Part shown: positions 23,128-36,526 of the stretch, piece by piece
Position numbering within the stretch: position 1 is the stretch's first letter
Layout of the letters: each line of letters opens with the position of its first letter
From: Schistocephalus solidus
Lineage: Eukaryota > Platyhelminthes > Cestoda > Diphyllobothriidea > Diphyllobothriidae
Direction: 5' to 3'
Length of the DNA stretch: 64,000 bases
Assembly: GCA_017591395.1 (NCBI GenBank)
Contig: WEDG01005074.1
Span: 186,001 to 250,000, forward strand
The notes under the pieces: model-generated
Told to the model about the DNA's origin: nothing
Databases searched by the model: none
What the model saw: only the letters and a program-made list of their open reading frames with translations
Translations under genes and position numbers: made by a program

Positions 23128-25399
23128 AATTCAGAGAATCCTAAGTTGAATCAAGTGGGTAGATATATCCGGAAGCTATAAGAAGGATCTTTTGTCTTAA
23201 CCCATACATTAGAGCAGTAAAACACTTAATTGGATAGGCGAAACGTATAAAGCAGGCTGAAAGCTTTTTAATTGCGCACAAAGAGGTATAATTTACCTAA
23301 ATGATTCTCAGAATAGCGAGCTTTCCACGGTCTGACTCCCTAGTCTTCCTTAGGAACAAAGTTGGCCCTTGAGTAACACGCGTTTAGGCGTACTACCAAC
23401 CTGTTTAACGCATTCAATTGGTTTCGCTGGGAAAAGCTGCCCACGTGATGAAGGGTGTAGTTTTATTGAAAGAATGAATCTCCATTTAAAGCATGAACAC
23501 GATTAAATGTTTCCCAAGTCTCAATGCGATCTATAAGCAAAGTTTTCTTTTCTAACTGAATATTTGAGTTTTAAATAACAAGCTGTAAGTGACTGCCTTC
23601 AATATGAATGATCAAACTGCATGGGTTGACAATAGAGTTTGTTCATAATTTCAGTTTCACTATAAAGATGTCGTGACCATAGATTTGAATAGTGCTTCTG
23701 CTGTGGTCAAGTTAAGTTTGCATAGATCACTGAATTTTTCTCTTAGATATGGGAAAATCATTCGCATAAGGACAGACGCCGCTGCCCTTAAGCACCGTTT
23801 CCTCGCTGCTAATTAAACGCTAATAAAATTTACAAAATATCTGGTAAAATCATGTTTCAATGCTTATGTTCTCTGAATGTTAAACCGCTATCCAGGTCAC
23901 TTGCAATAAATTTTAACTGTATACATTAGTCGCATGGGTCTCCTGGCTACCGATATAAGTGAAGGTGTCTGGAGAATAACGCGTTGCTAAATTTGCCGCA
24001 GACAGCACTCGGTTTAGCGTAATTTTAGTGAGTTGAGGGGCATTTTAGCATGGCAAATGAATAATTGGTTTTCTACTTCTTGACTATCACTAGAAAATTT
24101 ACTAAGAGAAGATCAAGTGCCATGAATCCGTGCTTAAGCACGTGGAGACTGACCGAGCTCGCGACCCAATGAGCGAAAAACGGCATGGTACTGAAGAACA
24201 AGTTCAGTATACTGCCTGGTAAATTATCATCCGAAAAAGGTAATCTGATGCGCAATGTGTCATCTAAAATGCAGATAGAATAGCAAGTTGAGGTTTCGTG
24301 GCATCAGGCAAGATTCAGTGCAGGTAATGTTAAACCTCTTAACAGGACTATGTCAGTGGAGTCAGTTGCCCGTTGGATGGAGGTGACAAAAGTGAAGAAT
24401 AACCTTTTTCAACATCAAGTTTTGTCATGCTTATTGTCGATAAGCCGCGTGAAGCACCCCTGAAGGTTGAGCGTGATGCACCAAGGAACCTCAAGACCGA
24501 TAAGCACACCGTTCTCGTGCTCATCAATAAGGAACATCCAACTGTCGCATTGAATGCCTTCGGAAAACCGAAAAGCCTATTGGACGACAACCGCATATAC
24601 ATGCTCCAATCGAAAATGAACCAGAAACTAAAATGACACGGGAAATCAGTACGACACTGCGCGCGATCGAGAACTCACGTTCAATAGCAATAGTCGACTG
24701 ACGCACAGTGAGAGACCAAGAAATGGCCATTCTTTGATTCTATTGTCTTTCCAATATGCTCAAAGGTGGTCATATCCTATGGTCAATCCTGACACTCAGA
24801 GGCACATTGAAGTACGAATTAGTAGAGAAGGCGTTTTGGCGTATCCTTTTTCAGTCCACCAGTTCTAACAGCACGGTCAGTTCCTCAATATAATCACTGG
24901 ATAACCATAAAGGGGAGGGTCCAGCCAAACGACCTCATGGCATCTTTTGATACAGCCTCCTTCTTTTCTTTCATTTCCTAGCGTCCGGTTATCAAGGCTA
25001 TTCAAATACCTTGCGTAACCAATATTCTGAAGGGGAAAACCGTGTCGGGTGCACCAAATCCTTAAATGCTGTCTCAGTACTTAATTTCCGTTTGATGAAA
25101 CAATCTACGAGCAGTTTAAAAGCATGTTATTTCGCTTTCCGATATCACGAAACAGAGTCGGAGCGGCCGATAGTCTTCGGCCGCGGATCAGCCTGTCTTT
25201 GCTCGATCAAGAATATTGTTAACAGCACTCCTTTTCTGAAGGGTAGATTAACTGTTTTAGTAATAAAGAAGAACTTCCGCTCATAGTTTTTATGAAAAAC
25301 TGGTATGTGTGAAATTTTATGTCTGTCTTTCTTTGTACGCGGACATCGAGGAGTGTGAGTCTGTTGTCAATTTCGTTTTCGCAAGAGAAAGTGATCCTG
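23128..25399. other. No recognisable feature
   Basis: The sequence is mixed AT-rich. Both strands are open over parts of 24348-24730, but the peptides match nothing I know. Unassigned old repeats are likely. Confidence 0.5.
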
Positions 25400-25880
25400 G
25401 CCGTATTGATTTAATCACACTCTACATGGTTTCCAGTTTATCCGTCTTAACGATAAAATACATGTACTCCATATAACGCACCCACAATTTGGGCTAAGTA
25501 ATGGTTGCTTCTTAAGTGCTAATTTTTGCATCGTAAGTTCAGCAGGAAAGTATAGATGCGTGACCCCTGAAGCTGCTGGTTGTATTTCTGTGTGAATAAC
25601 AAGTAATTTTCCAAAAATAAGTTCCAAAGTCCAAGCAAAGCAGATGCAGTAACATCTGTATCGTAGGGTTGAGGGAGGTCTTCTGTAAATTGTTCACTCA
25701 GCTCCAGCAGCGTGGGCATGAGGTGATGGATGTTATCGAAGGATAAAATTATCTTACACAAGAAAATTGGGAGTCCTCGTAATTTTTCTAGATTTTCCGA
25801 TTGAACTTGCAACCTTCATCAGCGGGTGGAATTTATAGAATAGGCCTTTTGTAATATTTTACTTGTACTTCTTTTGTAAT
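25400..25880 (-). mobile_element. Penelope-like reverse transcriptase relic 1
   Basis: The minus strand reads ALLGLWNLFLENYLLFTQKY, followed by NQQLQGSG, then in the next frame PAELTMQKLALKK and a degraded version of the FVRYVDDTF box ending VKTDKLETM. The order and spacing match the palm region of Penelope-like RTs, where GTPMGSP and AELVMQ are typical. There are several frameshifts and stops. Confidence 0.6.
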
Positions 25881-27099
25881 TAGACGCAATGGTTATAAAT
25901 AGAATCGATAGTAGTGGTAATTCAGGTTTGTGAACCTTAGGCAGTCCAAAGATCTTAGCGAATATCAGTTCGGTGTTTCACAGCAATTCGGAACTATGTA
26001 TTGACCGTCGTTTCTTCTCTGTAAGATGTCTTAGCCCTTTGTCCGCAGATGACTAATACCTTCTTACATGAAGCATGCGGCCAAACTCGTTGAAAGACAC
26101 CTGAAGAAGCCCCAAATATATGTGACAACAAACTGACGACTAGACTACGCACCCAGCTTGCATACTGCGATGATACATTTGGCTATTTAGGTAAAATAAG
26201 TTTCTTTTGATAGATTTCCCACGACATTTGCAATGCAGTTTTCTGTGGTCAAAGTGTAAACTGGTCTCTACACGCAAAGACGAATATCAATAGGATGAAG
26301 AGAAGTGAGGCCATTTTTACCCATTTGTCATACATGCGCTGGAACCTTGACACAAATTTGTTTGGGACAAAACGTGCATTGCTGATGCCTGTCCACTTCA
26401 GAAGGTTCAAGAACTTTGGGGGACATACATTCCGATGACCCTTGCATAAAACAGGAAAAAAAGTGGCCGCCAATCAGAACGGGATGAAAACCATAACAAT
26501 GGCTTTTTTGGTAGGAATGACATGACGATATTAGTTTTTGGAGTGTATCGGAGGTCATTTCGGATGGGCAGAGGTCAAAAATACAATTCTTGTTCCGAAT
26601 GAAGGTGCATCCAGTAACCAGGATATGTTAGGATACTTGGAACAGGCTATCTCGCTTCTGATTTTCATGAAAGCATGTCGAAAATTATTCTTCAGTATGA
26701 CAAGAATAAGCTGCATCACAGGAATCGCATGAGGCTGTGTATACAGTCCCTTTTTATCAAAATAGGCAAACCTGTTTCTAAGGTATACATGCTTAGTACG
26801 TTGGATAATCCGGTTATGTGCTTCAGTTGTATTTGGTGGTTAATGCCGTGCATTTTAATGTCTTCTTAGTGTAAAGATGGGTCTTTCTGGCAATTGATTT
26901 GTACGCCTGAACGTAACTGCCGAGGTTATTTTCTTTTGATTATTCCGTCTCTTATACCTGCGTACAAACGTTGTAGGGCATCCATTTTGAGAAAATAATT
27001 TGAGCTTGTAATTCAGTACGAGTAACTTACTCTATTTTTCAAAGCATTTGTTTTTACTCGATGAAGTAGGCTGTTGCCCGCCCCCGTTAGTGAGAGATA
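25881..27099. other. No recognisable feature
   Basis: This region lies between two Penelope-like RT relics and may contain further degraded parts of them. No motif can be named. Confidence 0.4.
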
Positions 27100-27600
27100 G
27101 AGTGGATGTTCCAGTAATGCAAAATGACTTCCACGTAAATTTAATTGCAGTTACTTTCCATGCGCAACGTTCCGTTAGCCATTTGGCGTATGCGGGCCTC
27201 TAGAAATGGGAGTATTTTATCAACTTTCTTTTGGAGGGTAAATTTAGTTTTCCAAAATATTGAATCGATAACGTTGTGGAGTGTTTCTAGCTGATCACTT
27301 ATAAATGACAACAAACATCTCATCTTCATTAGGCCTTCGTAATTTAAAGCTAACTGATAAAAGAGCTTCGACTTCCAGCGTCTGCATCGTAACCTCGGCA
27401 ACAATGATGGAGGTAGGTGAGCGCATAGGGGGTTTCCTTGATTTGTTGATAATATCCATAGGCGGACGAAAAGTTGGTTACTAGGCCTGGTTCTAGCAGA
27501 TCAAGTAGCTGTAGGACTGCATGAGGGTGTCTGAATGTTGATCTATCCCAGCTGGTGATGTGATTTGACACAGTGGTTGACAAAATTTAACAGACGGTCT
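27100..27600 (-). mobile_element. Penelope-like reverse transcriptase relic 2
   Basis: The minus strand reads STFRHPHAVLQLLDLLEPGL and NFSSAYGYYQQIKETP, continuing in a shifted frame as TPMRSPTSIIVAEVTMQTLE, the palm motif of Penelope-like RTs. It goes on to ILPFLEARIRQMANGTLRM, corresponding to the LPFLD block after the palm. The segments are collinear over 500 bases but shifted in frame. This copy is distinct from relic 1, because the two cover the same motif. Confidence 0.65.
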
Positions 27601-28119
27601 ACACGTGAAACACCCATGCTACACCCCACCCCAGATGTACTAGCCTACTGCAAGAGTGACTCTGGTCTCGCTATGGCGAGGATGTCATAAAATTCACGTT
27701 GGGAGGGAACTATTTTGGCCCGACTCTCAGCCCTAAGGTGGATCGAGTTATCCAGTAAGTTCACAATCTTCCAAACCATACCCTTAGTGCGTCATGATAG
27801 GTTAAAGCACCTTAGATATATTATAATGAGAAAGACACTGATTTACAGTGGAGTGAGACTTGCAAATGTCAAGCTTCCTCTCCTATCCTTTTCATACGCA
27901 ACAGAAGACTGTCCGAGTCTGCCAAACAACTTCCTATGGACTGGACACAGCGGGTGACATGGCTGGACAGTCTGGCTGCGCGTGTCGCACATGATCTGGT
28001 CCTCACTTTACATACCAGACTGCAACAAAAGACCGGGTTTCCACCTAATTTAGATATGAATTTTCGGCATGCGACTTTTCGAAGGCCCACTTGGCAGCTA
28101 TGCATTTTAGTCACGATAA

Positions 28120-28635
28120 GATGCAACAAGTTTATTCAGAATGGCTATCCGAAGGCTTTTATGAGGCGATGCCTACGTGTTCGTTCCCTGAGGACTCAAA
28201 CAGAAAAACCTTAACGTCATGACACGTTCTGCCGTACATCAGGGACGTCTCAGAAGCAGCTGAGGGCATTATTGCGAGACTAGGTTTTGGAATTGCCCAC
28301 AGGCCCAAAGCTAGCATGCACAGCAGGGTGATTAAATCAGAGACCGACCAAATCTCAAAGAGTAATCTGGGGTAATTTATCCTATCCCATGCTTAAACGG
28401 TCCTTGTAAATACGCAGGTCAGACGGAATGCATGCTCAGATCGCACATACATAAACATAAGCTGGCTGTGCGATGGAGCGATGAATTATCACAAGTTGCT
28501 GCCCACACCTACGAAACGGGCCATGAGTTCAACTTCGCAGATGTCAAAATAATCACCCATGCCGGAAACAAGGCAAGCCGAGAATCGTTTGAGGCCTTGT
28601 TCACAGGTGGTACCTCAAGCAATTAATGTATCGAG
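28120..28635 (+). mobile_element. Penelope-like element 3' end with GIY-YIG domain
   Basis: Reading through several frameshifts, the plus strand gives FIQNGYPKAFMRRCLRV, GFGIAHRPKASMHSRV, then NGPCKYAGQTECMLRSHIHK and HKLAVRWSDELSQVAAHTYE, ending TGHEFNFADVKIITHAG. The last parts are the GIY-YIG endonuclease domain of Penelope-like elements. Its final 64 codons (28432-28626) are uninterrupted. The RT for this orientation is not found directly upstream. Confidence 0.85.
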
Positions 28636-31600
28636 TTGGCGCCGATATACAGAGCACTGCGCAGTCACCTACTGACTTGCATCCTTACGCATTTATTTAC
28701 TTGCTCCCCCTATAAATGTCACTTTTTGGTGCTGCTGCTACCTCTGACGATGAACTCCTGCACAAATTCAAAAACTCCGAATAATACACAAACTGTTGTG
28801 GCCCTTACCCATTAAAATTATTCATTAGTTTTTCTGCTTGACAATCACTGCCGGCATATTTCCCATATCCTGCCTTAGGGGAAATGTTCCATAGACTATG
28901 GAGCGTAGGCTACGGTAAGCGTGAGGTAGTATCTTAATCGACGGCCGCACATTGAGTAAATCCGTGAATAAATGCCTTTAGATTTGAAAATAGGTCGGTC
29001 GATTCCAACGAGCTGAATGATAACGGTTTTCGGATCGTCTGCCCATAACTTAGGGTCAGGGCGTTGGTATCACTGTAACACAAAATTTTTGACTCATCTG
29101 CGGGTCTCAGGTCCTCCTGACATATGTCTCGGGGAGGATTAGCCGATTGCGACAGTAAGGAAATGGCCGTTTTAGTCCACTGTCTTGGTAACTGAGACAC
29201 ATATGAGTTTCTGGCATAAGATGATACTGCACCAATGTATCTTGCAATGTCTTTTTCATTCCTTAGGTTATTGTGATAACCCCCTGCTGCTGACGCAGGG
29301 ACCCACAGTACTGCGCACGTCAGAGGTAGTTATATGTGTTTATAGAGACAATGATGGCCCTACACAGACCTTTGGTTACGATGATACTCACCACAGTCGT
29401 CCCCTCGTCTGACTCCATTGTGTTCTTTTTGTTCAGCTGCAGTGAATGGTTGGAATGCCCCTACCATATTTTTGACACTGGGGCAAATATTATCACTTTA
29501 GTCAGTGCTTCCACCCTTGCCGCCAGTGACCTCCTATGCACGCAGTTCGACGCAGCGAATCTGAGAAAGTCGGACTTTATACTTATTTCCCCTTTTTGTG
29601 CGTAGCTAAACTTAAATTCCCTGGTATTCGGTAGCACGGAAGCACAAACTGGGTTATTCCGGTGGCGTGCCAATCCGGAACTTACCTCCTAGAAAGCAAG
29701 CTTTAGCAATCATACCCACCCACAGTTATTCAAGTTTCATCAGCCTATCGTAACAGAAACTGAGCAGCACATTTACCGAAACTAAACCAGTAATAATTGG
29801 TTTGGTTGTCGCGAGGGGCACAGGAGTGTCAAGACACTTTTTTTCTGGTAAACCTCCGACCTGGTTCTTCTACACAACGCTGCGATTTTTTCTAGTCATT
29901 TAAATATTTGTTGGTGTACTTTATGCAGCTCTCTCAAATAGAAAAATAAGTAATGAATTTCAAAGACTTCCGCTATAAACGTCTCTCGGTAGGCCACATT
30001 TATACTTTTCGAGCTCTTTAGGCGATATTTTGACCAAAGGTGTGATCGAATACTGGGTTTGTAGCATGTCAGTTCCGTTGACAAGTAAGGTTGAATGATA
30101 ACTTGCTTAGATGTTTTTTTTATAAATCACAATGTAATTGTGATGTTCTTGAGGCCTGTAGCAACAATGCATGGGCCAAAATATCGGATATTCTTGTCCG
30201 CCAGGTGGATCAAGCTGTTAGACATATACTGTGAATGGTATCTGGGTACGGTTAACGGTTCCTTGGCGTAAAATTAAAAGGCATGTTGTGCATACGTGAT
30301 AACCCGGAAACGACTGCTAACGTTTGACTTCCTCGTAGGAAAGTATTTAGCTTGCATTAGAACGCAGTCATCATTGGTTAAAAAAGGAAGGTTTAGCCTA
30401 GAAGACAGTTAAGGCCTGCCTTCTGCCAGGATTTGTCGTTCTCCTCGTGTGCAGTTAAGGTGTCAGTGCTCCCTCGCCTGCCAATCACATGATCAACCGT
30501 CTCGCTCGCTCGCGCACACAGGTCTGCTGGCGCGCAAACTTCGATACTTTTTCGGAAGACGAGCTTTAAAATGGGGAACTTCAGCAGTGGTGATCGATAT
30601 GCGTCGGCTTTGTTTGCTGAAAGCAACCCTCCAACTGCCAAAACTTACGTGACTTTGCCACAAGCTGGTGTTCCTGTCATCTAAAGTCGAGGGAGCCGGG
30701 ATATTATACAGTAAACAGGATATGGAGCTCGTGATGAACGAGCTATCCGGATGACGTCTGTTTCCCATGTAGAGTGGATTCGGCGAAAGGTGGTTGCATA
30801 ATCTGAGATTTTGATCAAGAATTTTTGCAGCAATCCCCTGAAAATGGGCAGTGAGCCAGAACTGACCATTCCAGCAGCCACCATCTCTGTAGTTCGCTCT
30901 TCTCTATATATTGCCTTTTTTCATGCGAGGTACCAACATAAAGAAAGAATGAGCACTATATTTTCTGGAATCGCATTGGTTGAATTCCACTTTTAAATCT
31001 TTACGCGCAGCTAGCAGGCAGGTGTGATGTCACACCCAGGAGACATGTAAATACGTCAAACTTGCTTTGGGGAACTTGTCTATTGAGTACGTGCGTCCAA
31101 GCAAATTTCTAAGGCATCACAGTTTTAAATGCGTCTTTGAGTCACTTGATAACTGCTTTCAATGCAGGCTGTAAAATTGAAGAGCTCCGTTTTCTGAGTA
31201 TAGGAAATACTGGCACGGTGGTGTGCTAATAGCCATGGACAAAAGCCCCTAGTTTTCGAAGTCATTCTAGGAACAGCAAGACCTTCAAGAACTTGAACAA
31301 TGGGAGCATGATTGCCTCAATGGTCATGTTCACCTAGAACCGAGCACGCAGGCAACTATTCAAAGTCAGTGGAGGCATGCCTACTATGCACCTTTAATTT
31401 TTAGGCCTGGGCCCATGTAAAGTCATGTATGATACATCTCAGCAACTTCATTCATTATGGAAAATAATTTCCGTGATCGGAGTGGGCGCAGCGCTTGGTG
31501 TGCTTCTCCTTAAACTGAAAAATTATCCGTTCGATTTTCTGAGGGTTTTGCTTAGGTCAATAGTGACCAATTTGATGTGGTTTCACAATCCACTAGATAA

Positions 31601-32848
31601 GTTAACTACGTTTACTTATCGATTTAATTTGGCTTAGATCGAGATATTCAGAAACTGTCGCGTTAAATATTTTTGTGGCATGAAACTATACGACGTAAAC
31701 TTATTAAATCACGAAGAGAAACGGGAATATCTGCATTCCCTGCTGCAACCAGGCCAGCTTGGCAATTTACGTCTTCTCTCATCAAGTATCGTAATTACTC
31801 ATTTAATGAACCAGGCAAAAACACGAGAAGATGGAAGGGTCAACAACGGTCCTCGCATACTATCCTGGCTTCCGAGGCCTCCGTTTGCCTTTAACTGATG
31901 TAAAGGTTATAGGTTCCGGTGTAGTTACATTATTATTCTGCCTTCTGGCACGTCTTTAAGGCAACCGAATTCGCTAAATTGCGCTCTATTTGGTGCGTAG
32001 ACATGCTTAGTTATGTCTTATTTCACTAATGTTTTTTTTTGCTTTTTTTTGACAAACATATTTTTGTGTGGAAAAGCTTGGCTGATTTGTTCATGGATTC
32101 ATTGGTTGATTTTTAACACTGAGATGAAGGTAACCCCGATGGCAAACATGTTATCGTCTAGTTGACTTTTTGGATGGCAACTTTGACGTTCGAGTTTAAT
32201 TGAAGCAGTCAATGAATTACTTAATCCCAGGGTTAACTTTAGGAATTATTGAAAGCATTAGCGTTCCCTGTGAAGGTTAAATTTTCGAAAGCTAATTCAG
32301 GGGGACTTTATCTAGCAAGTAGCATGCTTGTATTGCCTCATATTTATTTAGTTGCATTCTATCTTGTTGGTGTCTCTCGCTGTAACACATGACGGCTCAG
32401 CGTCTTATCATAAAAAACACTTTTGTCTATTAAACAAATCGGAGATGTTGACACATGCTGCGGTGCGTCGATAGTCACCGCTCAAACGCCAACTTCCCAG
32501 TGTGAGTCAGGAGGAATAGCGCATTTTCGTGTGTATGGCCATTCTCCTCGACAGCATGCGTCGGTAGTTGAAGTCAGAGTCGGTTGACTGATCACTCGGA
32601 AATCGCCTCATGCTGGCGTTGAGAGAGCATTGAAGCTGATCAACAGTTTTAAATTCATGGATGTGTTGCATGTGCTCAGCATTCACTCACTCACTAACTT
32701 CTCGCGAAACAAGTCAAAACTTTTTCAACTTTTTTTTTCAACGGCGATGTGCCTGTCAAACGCTTGTCAACCACAATAAGCTTAACGAGCTGTGTGCGTT
32801 CATCAACGAATGCAAGTCAATATTACTGAGATAAACCGTCAAGACAAC
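28636..32848. other. No recognisable gene or element
   Basis: This is four kilobases of moderately AT-rich sequence. A segment near 29461 reads HIFDTGANIITLVSAS, superficially like a retroelement aspartic protease, but with no supporting context. T-runs occur at 32030-32050 and 32730-32740. Confidence 0.5.
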
Positions 32849-33105
32849 AAGCCCGTGGCTCAATGGTTAGAGCGCTGCACTTCTGAGCAACAGGTCTCGG
32901 GCTCGAGCCTCTGGGAGGGGCACCAACTGGGGTTGGGTATGTCTGGCTGATGACGGTTAATGAGCCAGAAATGGTCAATCCAGTCTCGCTTGCTTTTGTC
33001 GACATTGTTAATCTGCAATAAGGTTTGTCCTTACCGTTTCCCCTTTTCTGCATTAAGTGCGCGCTGGATTCCCCTATGTGCGGCAGTACCCTTTATAGTA
33101 CACGC
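32849..33105 (+). mobile_element. tRNA-derived SINE (or tRNA pseudogene)
   Basis: The head at 32852-32925 has a pol III A box (TGGCTCAATGG) and B box (GGCTCGAGCC) at tRNA spacing. A D-stem GCTC/GAGC and an anticodon-like loop CTTCTGA are visible. The acceptor and T stems pair poorly, so it is not a functional tRNA gene. About 170 bases of unrelated tail follow, as in a SINE. Confidence 0.55.
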
Positions 33106-33389
33106 TAATTTAAATTAAAATTGAGCTCTGGATTATCATGAAATTTACCCTCATTACCTGAATACATTGATAATGACTGCCTCTATTTATCCTCCAATAT
33201 TCCGCACGTCCAAACTGGGAAACGATTATAATTTCTCGATTTCTCTTTGTACCCATTTATTTAAATTGACCCCGTTAACACCTTAATGTACTCCACCGAT
33301 TCGAATTTATATACAACGAAAGTCTGCTCGCCAACTATTTTTATACTGAGGCATGTTTGGACGAGGAAGCAGATATGACTAGAAAAGGT

Positions 33390-33640
33390 TGCTTACCACC
33401 TGCGCCCGGTGTCAAGACACTGTCAGGAAGACCGGAGGCGAAATTGGGCGCAGGTGGCTGGCGCGGCGTGAGCCTGCACCTACACGTGTCACCACGCCCC
33501 TCCTCCCCCATGTTCGGTATTTGCTATGGGAGCGCAACCCGAATAACGCCTGCCGTTACCTGTTCTATCCCACGTGTTGGTCCAGCGCATATACCCCATG
33601 GACCGTTAAGGGGGGCACAGGCTGTCCATCACCCAAGTGT
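33390..33640 (+). repeat. Dispersed repeat A, copy 1
   Basis: It starts near CCGGTGTCAAGACACTGTCA, continues GGCGCAGGTGGCTGGCGCGG, and ends with TGTTGGTCCAGCGCAT and a stretch like GGACCGTTAAGGG. The same order of blocks occurs at 44650-44925, 53390-53690 and 59815-60185, and inverted at 51010-51290. Confidence 0.8.
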
Positions 33641-35227
33641 GAACCGTATGAAATATTGAACTGATGGATTGCTTATTACCTTGCTTTTACTTTATTGACT
33701 GCTTTAATGGCTTGACTGTTGAATGGTTATGGCGGTGGTTTGCTTGAATGGCAGTATGCACCGCAACACCGGACAGCCTACCCCACCGTTTGAAGTAAAA
33801 GCCTGCTAACTATGATCCCTAATTAGTGATTGACCAATTAACATTCCGAAAACTTTCCTTCACTTAACATGAGCTATTCTGGTTGTGTTAATTGGAGCTG
33901 TAAACGTTAAAAAATAAAAGTGCTGAATTGACTTGTTCAACGGCGGAATAGTAGCACTTACCTGAAAGAAAACTTCATCAACCTAGCAAACATATATCGG
34001 CAGAACAGGGCACCTGTGTAGCCGAAAGGACTGAGACTACCATATATTTCGTAAGGGACCATCTACAAAAAACGAACGTGAACTCCACTTATTATTAGAA
34101 GTACGCGCATTTATTTTATTCCTGGAAGTTTTTTTGGCAATGTTTAACTTCGCCCTTTTCACTCTGAGATTATCCGATAATACATTAGTTTTCAGAAACC
34201 AAGGAAATAATGACGGCTAAAACGGAAGAGTTATACTCACACTGACCAGCGAACCCACGAATCCTGCGCTTGTTCACTCACGGAAAATGGTGTTGAATTT
34301 ATATGCAGTCAAGGAAAAGTATGGCTTCGTAACCTAAGGCGAAGTTGAAGGCAGTTGGGTAACTTCTGAACATTTCGAAGGGCTATTTGAAAGTCCTTCG
34401 GCCTGGCCAAATAGAAAGAAGTTTAGTTAGGTTAGGTAAGGAAAAGTCAATCAACCGGAAGATCAAACAGTCAGTTTCGCAACTAATCATTGAGGAGAAC
34501 TCGAACGAATAAAAATTGCTTTGTGAAACCACCAGGGTAAACAAAAGTACGATTATGATAAAACCTAAACAAAAAGAGGCGCACTTGATAGTCACGTCAA
34601 CCAGTTTGGAAAGCCAATCCCAAGTAGAAAAATCTCAAAAGATGTATACGGACCACTTAAAATTAACAGTATAACAAACAATCATTGGGATGGAAAGTGT
34701 ATTGGTCTGAGGAGGGACTGCTGGAGGTGTGGGTGTTAGACACCAACTCCGTCAATAGACATATTGGCTTACCCCAGTGGTATCACGAACTATGCCCACG
34801 CAGCCAGGTCGCGCGGCTCACATTACCGCCAAGAACTCACGCCGGTACCACGCCGTGCGACCCCAGTGAGTCAGGCGGCACGAACCAGACCAGTCCCCAC
34901 TCCCATGGTATGACCGCATAAATGTCTATAAGTTGTTGCACTCCAACAGTCTCTGGTGCTAAACTCCTGTTTGAATTTGAAAGCTCAGATCAATAAACTT
35001 TCTATCCCAGTAATCGTGTCATCGTCTTCGTTTTAACAAGAACCTGGGATGTGCCCCTTCGCTTACATTCGTGAGTATAACAAAATGTCAAATTTTCATC
35101 GAAAAATAATGCCTTGGGCAAATGGAATTTTCCGAGGCCCTATAAGACCTTCCTCAAAGTCAGCTTTCGCTACAAACGAATGTTTTCGGCTGGCGGTCTC
35201 CAAGGCCCCGCAGCGCAGGTGAGACGG
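33641..35227. other. No recognisable feature
   Basis: The part 34685-34930 is GC-richer than its surroundings and could be an old repeat edge. No coding similarity is seen. Confidence 0.4.
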
Positions 35228-35490
35228 GCTTAAACGGGGCCACATGAGTGTGTGGCACGCGAAGGATGTGGACATTATGTCAATCCAGTGGCCACGTGTC
35301 TCCTGTGGAGCATACGGTGGACATTGTCGAAATTGACGGTCGAACTGTCCGGTGGCCAGGCACCACGTCGTTTCCCGTCGGCCTGCCTCCGATCTGATGC
35401 CAGCATACGATGGATTAAGGACGAGGGAGTGGTTGACGATCCTGTTGAGAGGCCTTTCCCTGTTGCATTGCCGTATGCGCCTAAACATTA
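35228..35490 (-). repeat. Dispersed repeat A, partial copy 2
   Basis: The block 35305-35354 (GTGGAGCATACGGTGGACAT, then a stretch containing GAAATTGACGGTCGAACTGT) is shared with 51240-51290 and, inverted, with 53395-53450. Only the outer end of the repeat is present. Confidence 0.65.
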
Positions 35491-35990
35491 GCTGAAATAC
35501 CAAGGCATACTACTGGGTTGAAACTATTACGTTGATGCGTTTTTTTGAACTATGCACAATGAGGCCTACTCTTTAGCTTATTATTGTACGAAAGAAGGCT
35601 GGCTTTCGTTCGAACATGCAGCGTGTGACTTATCGCATACAAAACGTCGAAATTTACGAAAGATTGATTATCACTCACAAACTGGCATCAACGCATGTAC
35701 CAAAGCCTTGAAATATTAATGAACAAATTTAAGGTAATTTAAAACTTAAAGGATATGTGAAAATTAAATTATTTTGTTAAGAAATACTAACTTTTGAAAA
35801 ATCGGCAAATTCTGAAAACTTGAAAAATCGATGTGAACGCGACGAATAGATTTAAATAGGACTATCAGGTGATAGCGTAAGCATGCCATTTTCTGTATAT
35901 CAAGAGAACTATCCTTTCGTCAAATTTCTTTATTGGTATTTTTGCCATTGGATTACAATAAGTTTCAGGTCATCCTTGAACTAACGGTCA

Positions 35991-36235
35991 TTATTTCACG
36001 ATTTTCAGTGTATTCAAGCGATTGGCAATACATTTTGATCCTCTTCTTTTTGTTATCAACAAATTCAAAATAAGATAGTTCTTAACTGCATTTAGGGAAG
36101 AAGTGAGCTTCTGGATAGTCTTTCTGATGGAGACAACCGTTTGCGTCATATTTTTAGATTCAACCAAACAGGAAAACTCATTGCCTGGAAAAATTAACCT
36201 CCATGACGAACGTGGACAATCCACGTTAACTATTT
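35991..36235 (-). repeat. AT-rich dispersed repeat, copy 2 (partial)
   Basis: The minus strand encodes EFSCLVESKNMTQTVVSIRK, the equivalent of the first part of the copy at 16268. Sequence between 35491 and 35990 is AT-rich and may be the rest of this copy, but I cannot align it confidently. Confidence 0.5.
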
Positions 36236-36281
36236 AAAAAGCGTGTGAATTAGATACTTCGCTAACGAACATATGCAGACT
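36186..36281 (+). repeat. Direct repeat, left copy (about 90 bp)
   Basis: It starts TGGAAAAATTA and ends AACATATGCAGACT. A second copy with a 3-base deletion and a few substitutions lies at 36438-36526. Confidence 0.92.
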
Positions 36282-36437
36282 TTACCTTTTTCAGAAGTAA
36301 AGTGTAGGTGAAAATGTGGAATTTTCATTGGTTTTGTGACTTCCCCGAATATATGTGATACATTCTGGGCTGAAAATGAAGGAATTCTCCTTTCGGTTTA
36401 TGTTGGAGCGTACAAGCACTTGCTTAAATGGCACGGA

Positions 36438-36526
36438 TGGAAAAATTATCACGAACGTGGACAATTAACGTTAACCATTTAAAAAGCGTGTTAATTAGAT
36501 ACTTCGCTAACGAATATATGCAGACT
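36438..36526 (+). repeat. Direct repeat, right copy, abutting a LINE
   Basis: This copy of 36186-36281 ends at the last base before the LINE sequence begins at 36527. The LINE's coding sequence is cut off at this point, in the motif TWEDLAQ. Confidence 0.92.

Noticed and set aside
24348..24730. Coding frames on both strands
   Set aside because: Overlapping frames of similar length, no recognised motif and no splice context.
29335..29605. Retroelement aspartic protease (FDTGANI)
   Set aside because: Only the single short motif is present, with no Gag, RT or LTR nearby and no flanking protease pattern.
32852..32925. A functional tRNA gene
   Set aside because: The A and B boxes are good, but the acceptor, anticodon and T stems pair poorly and an unrelated tail follows, so a tRNA-derived SINE or pseudogene is more likely.
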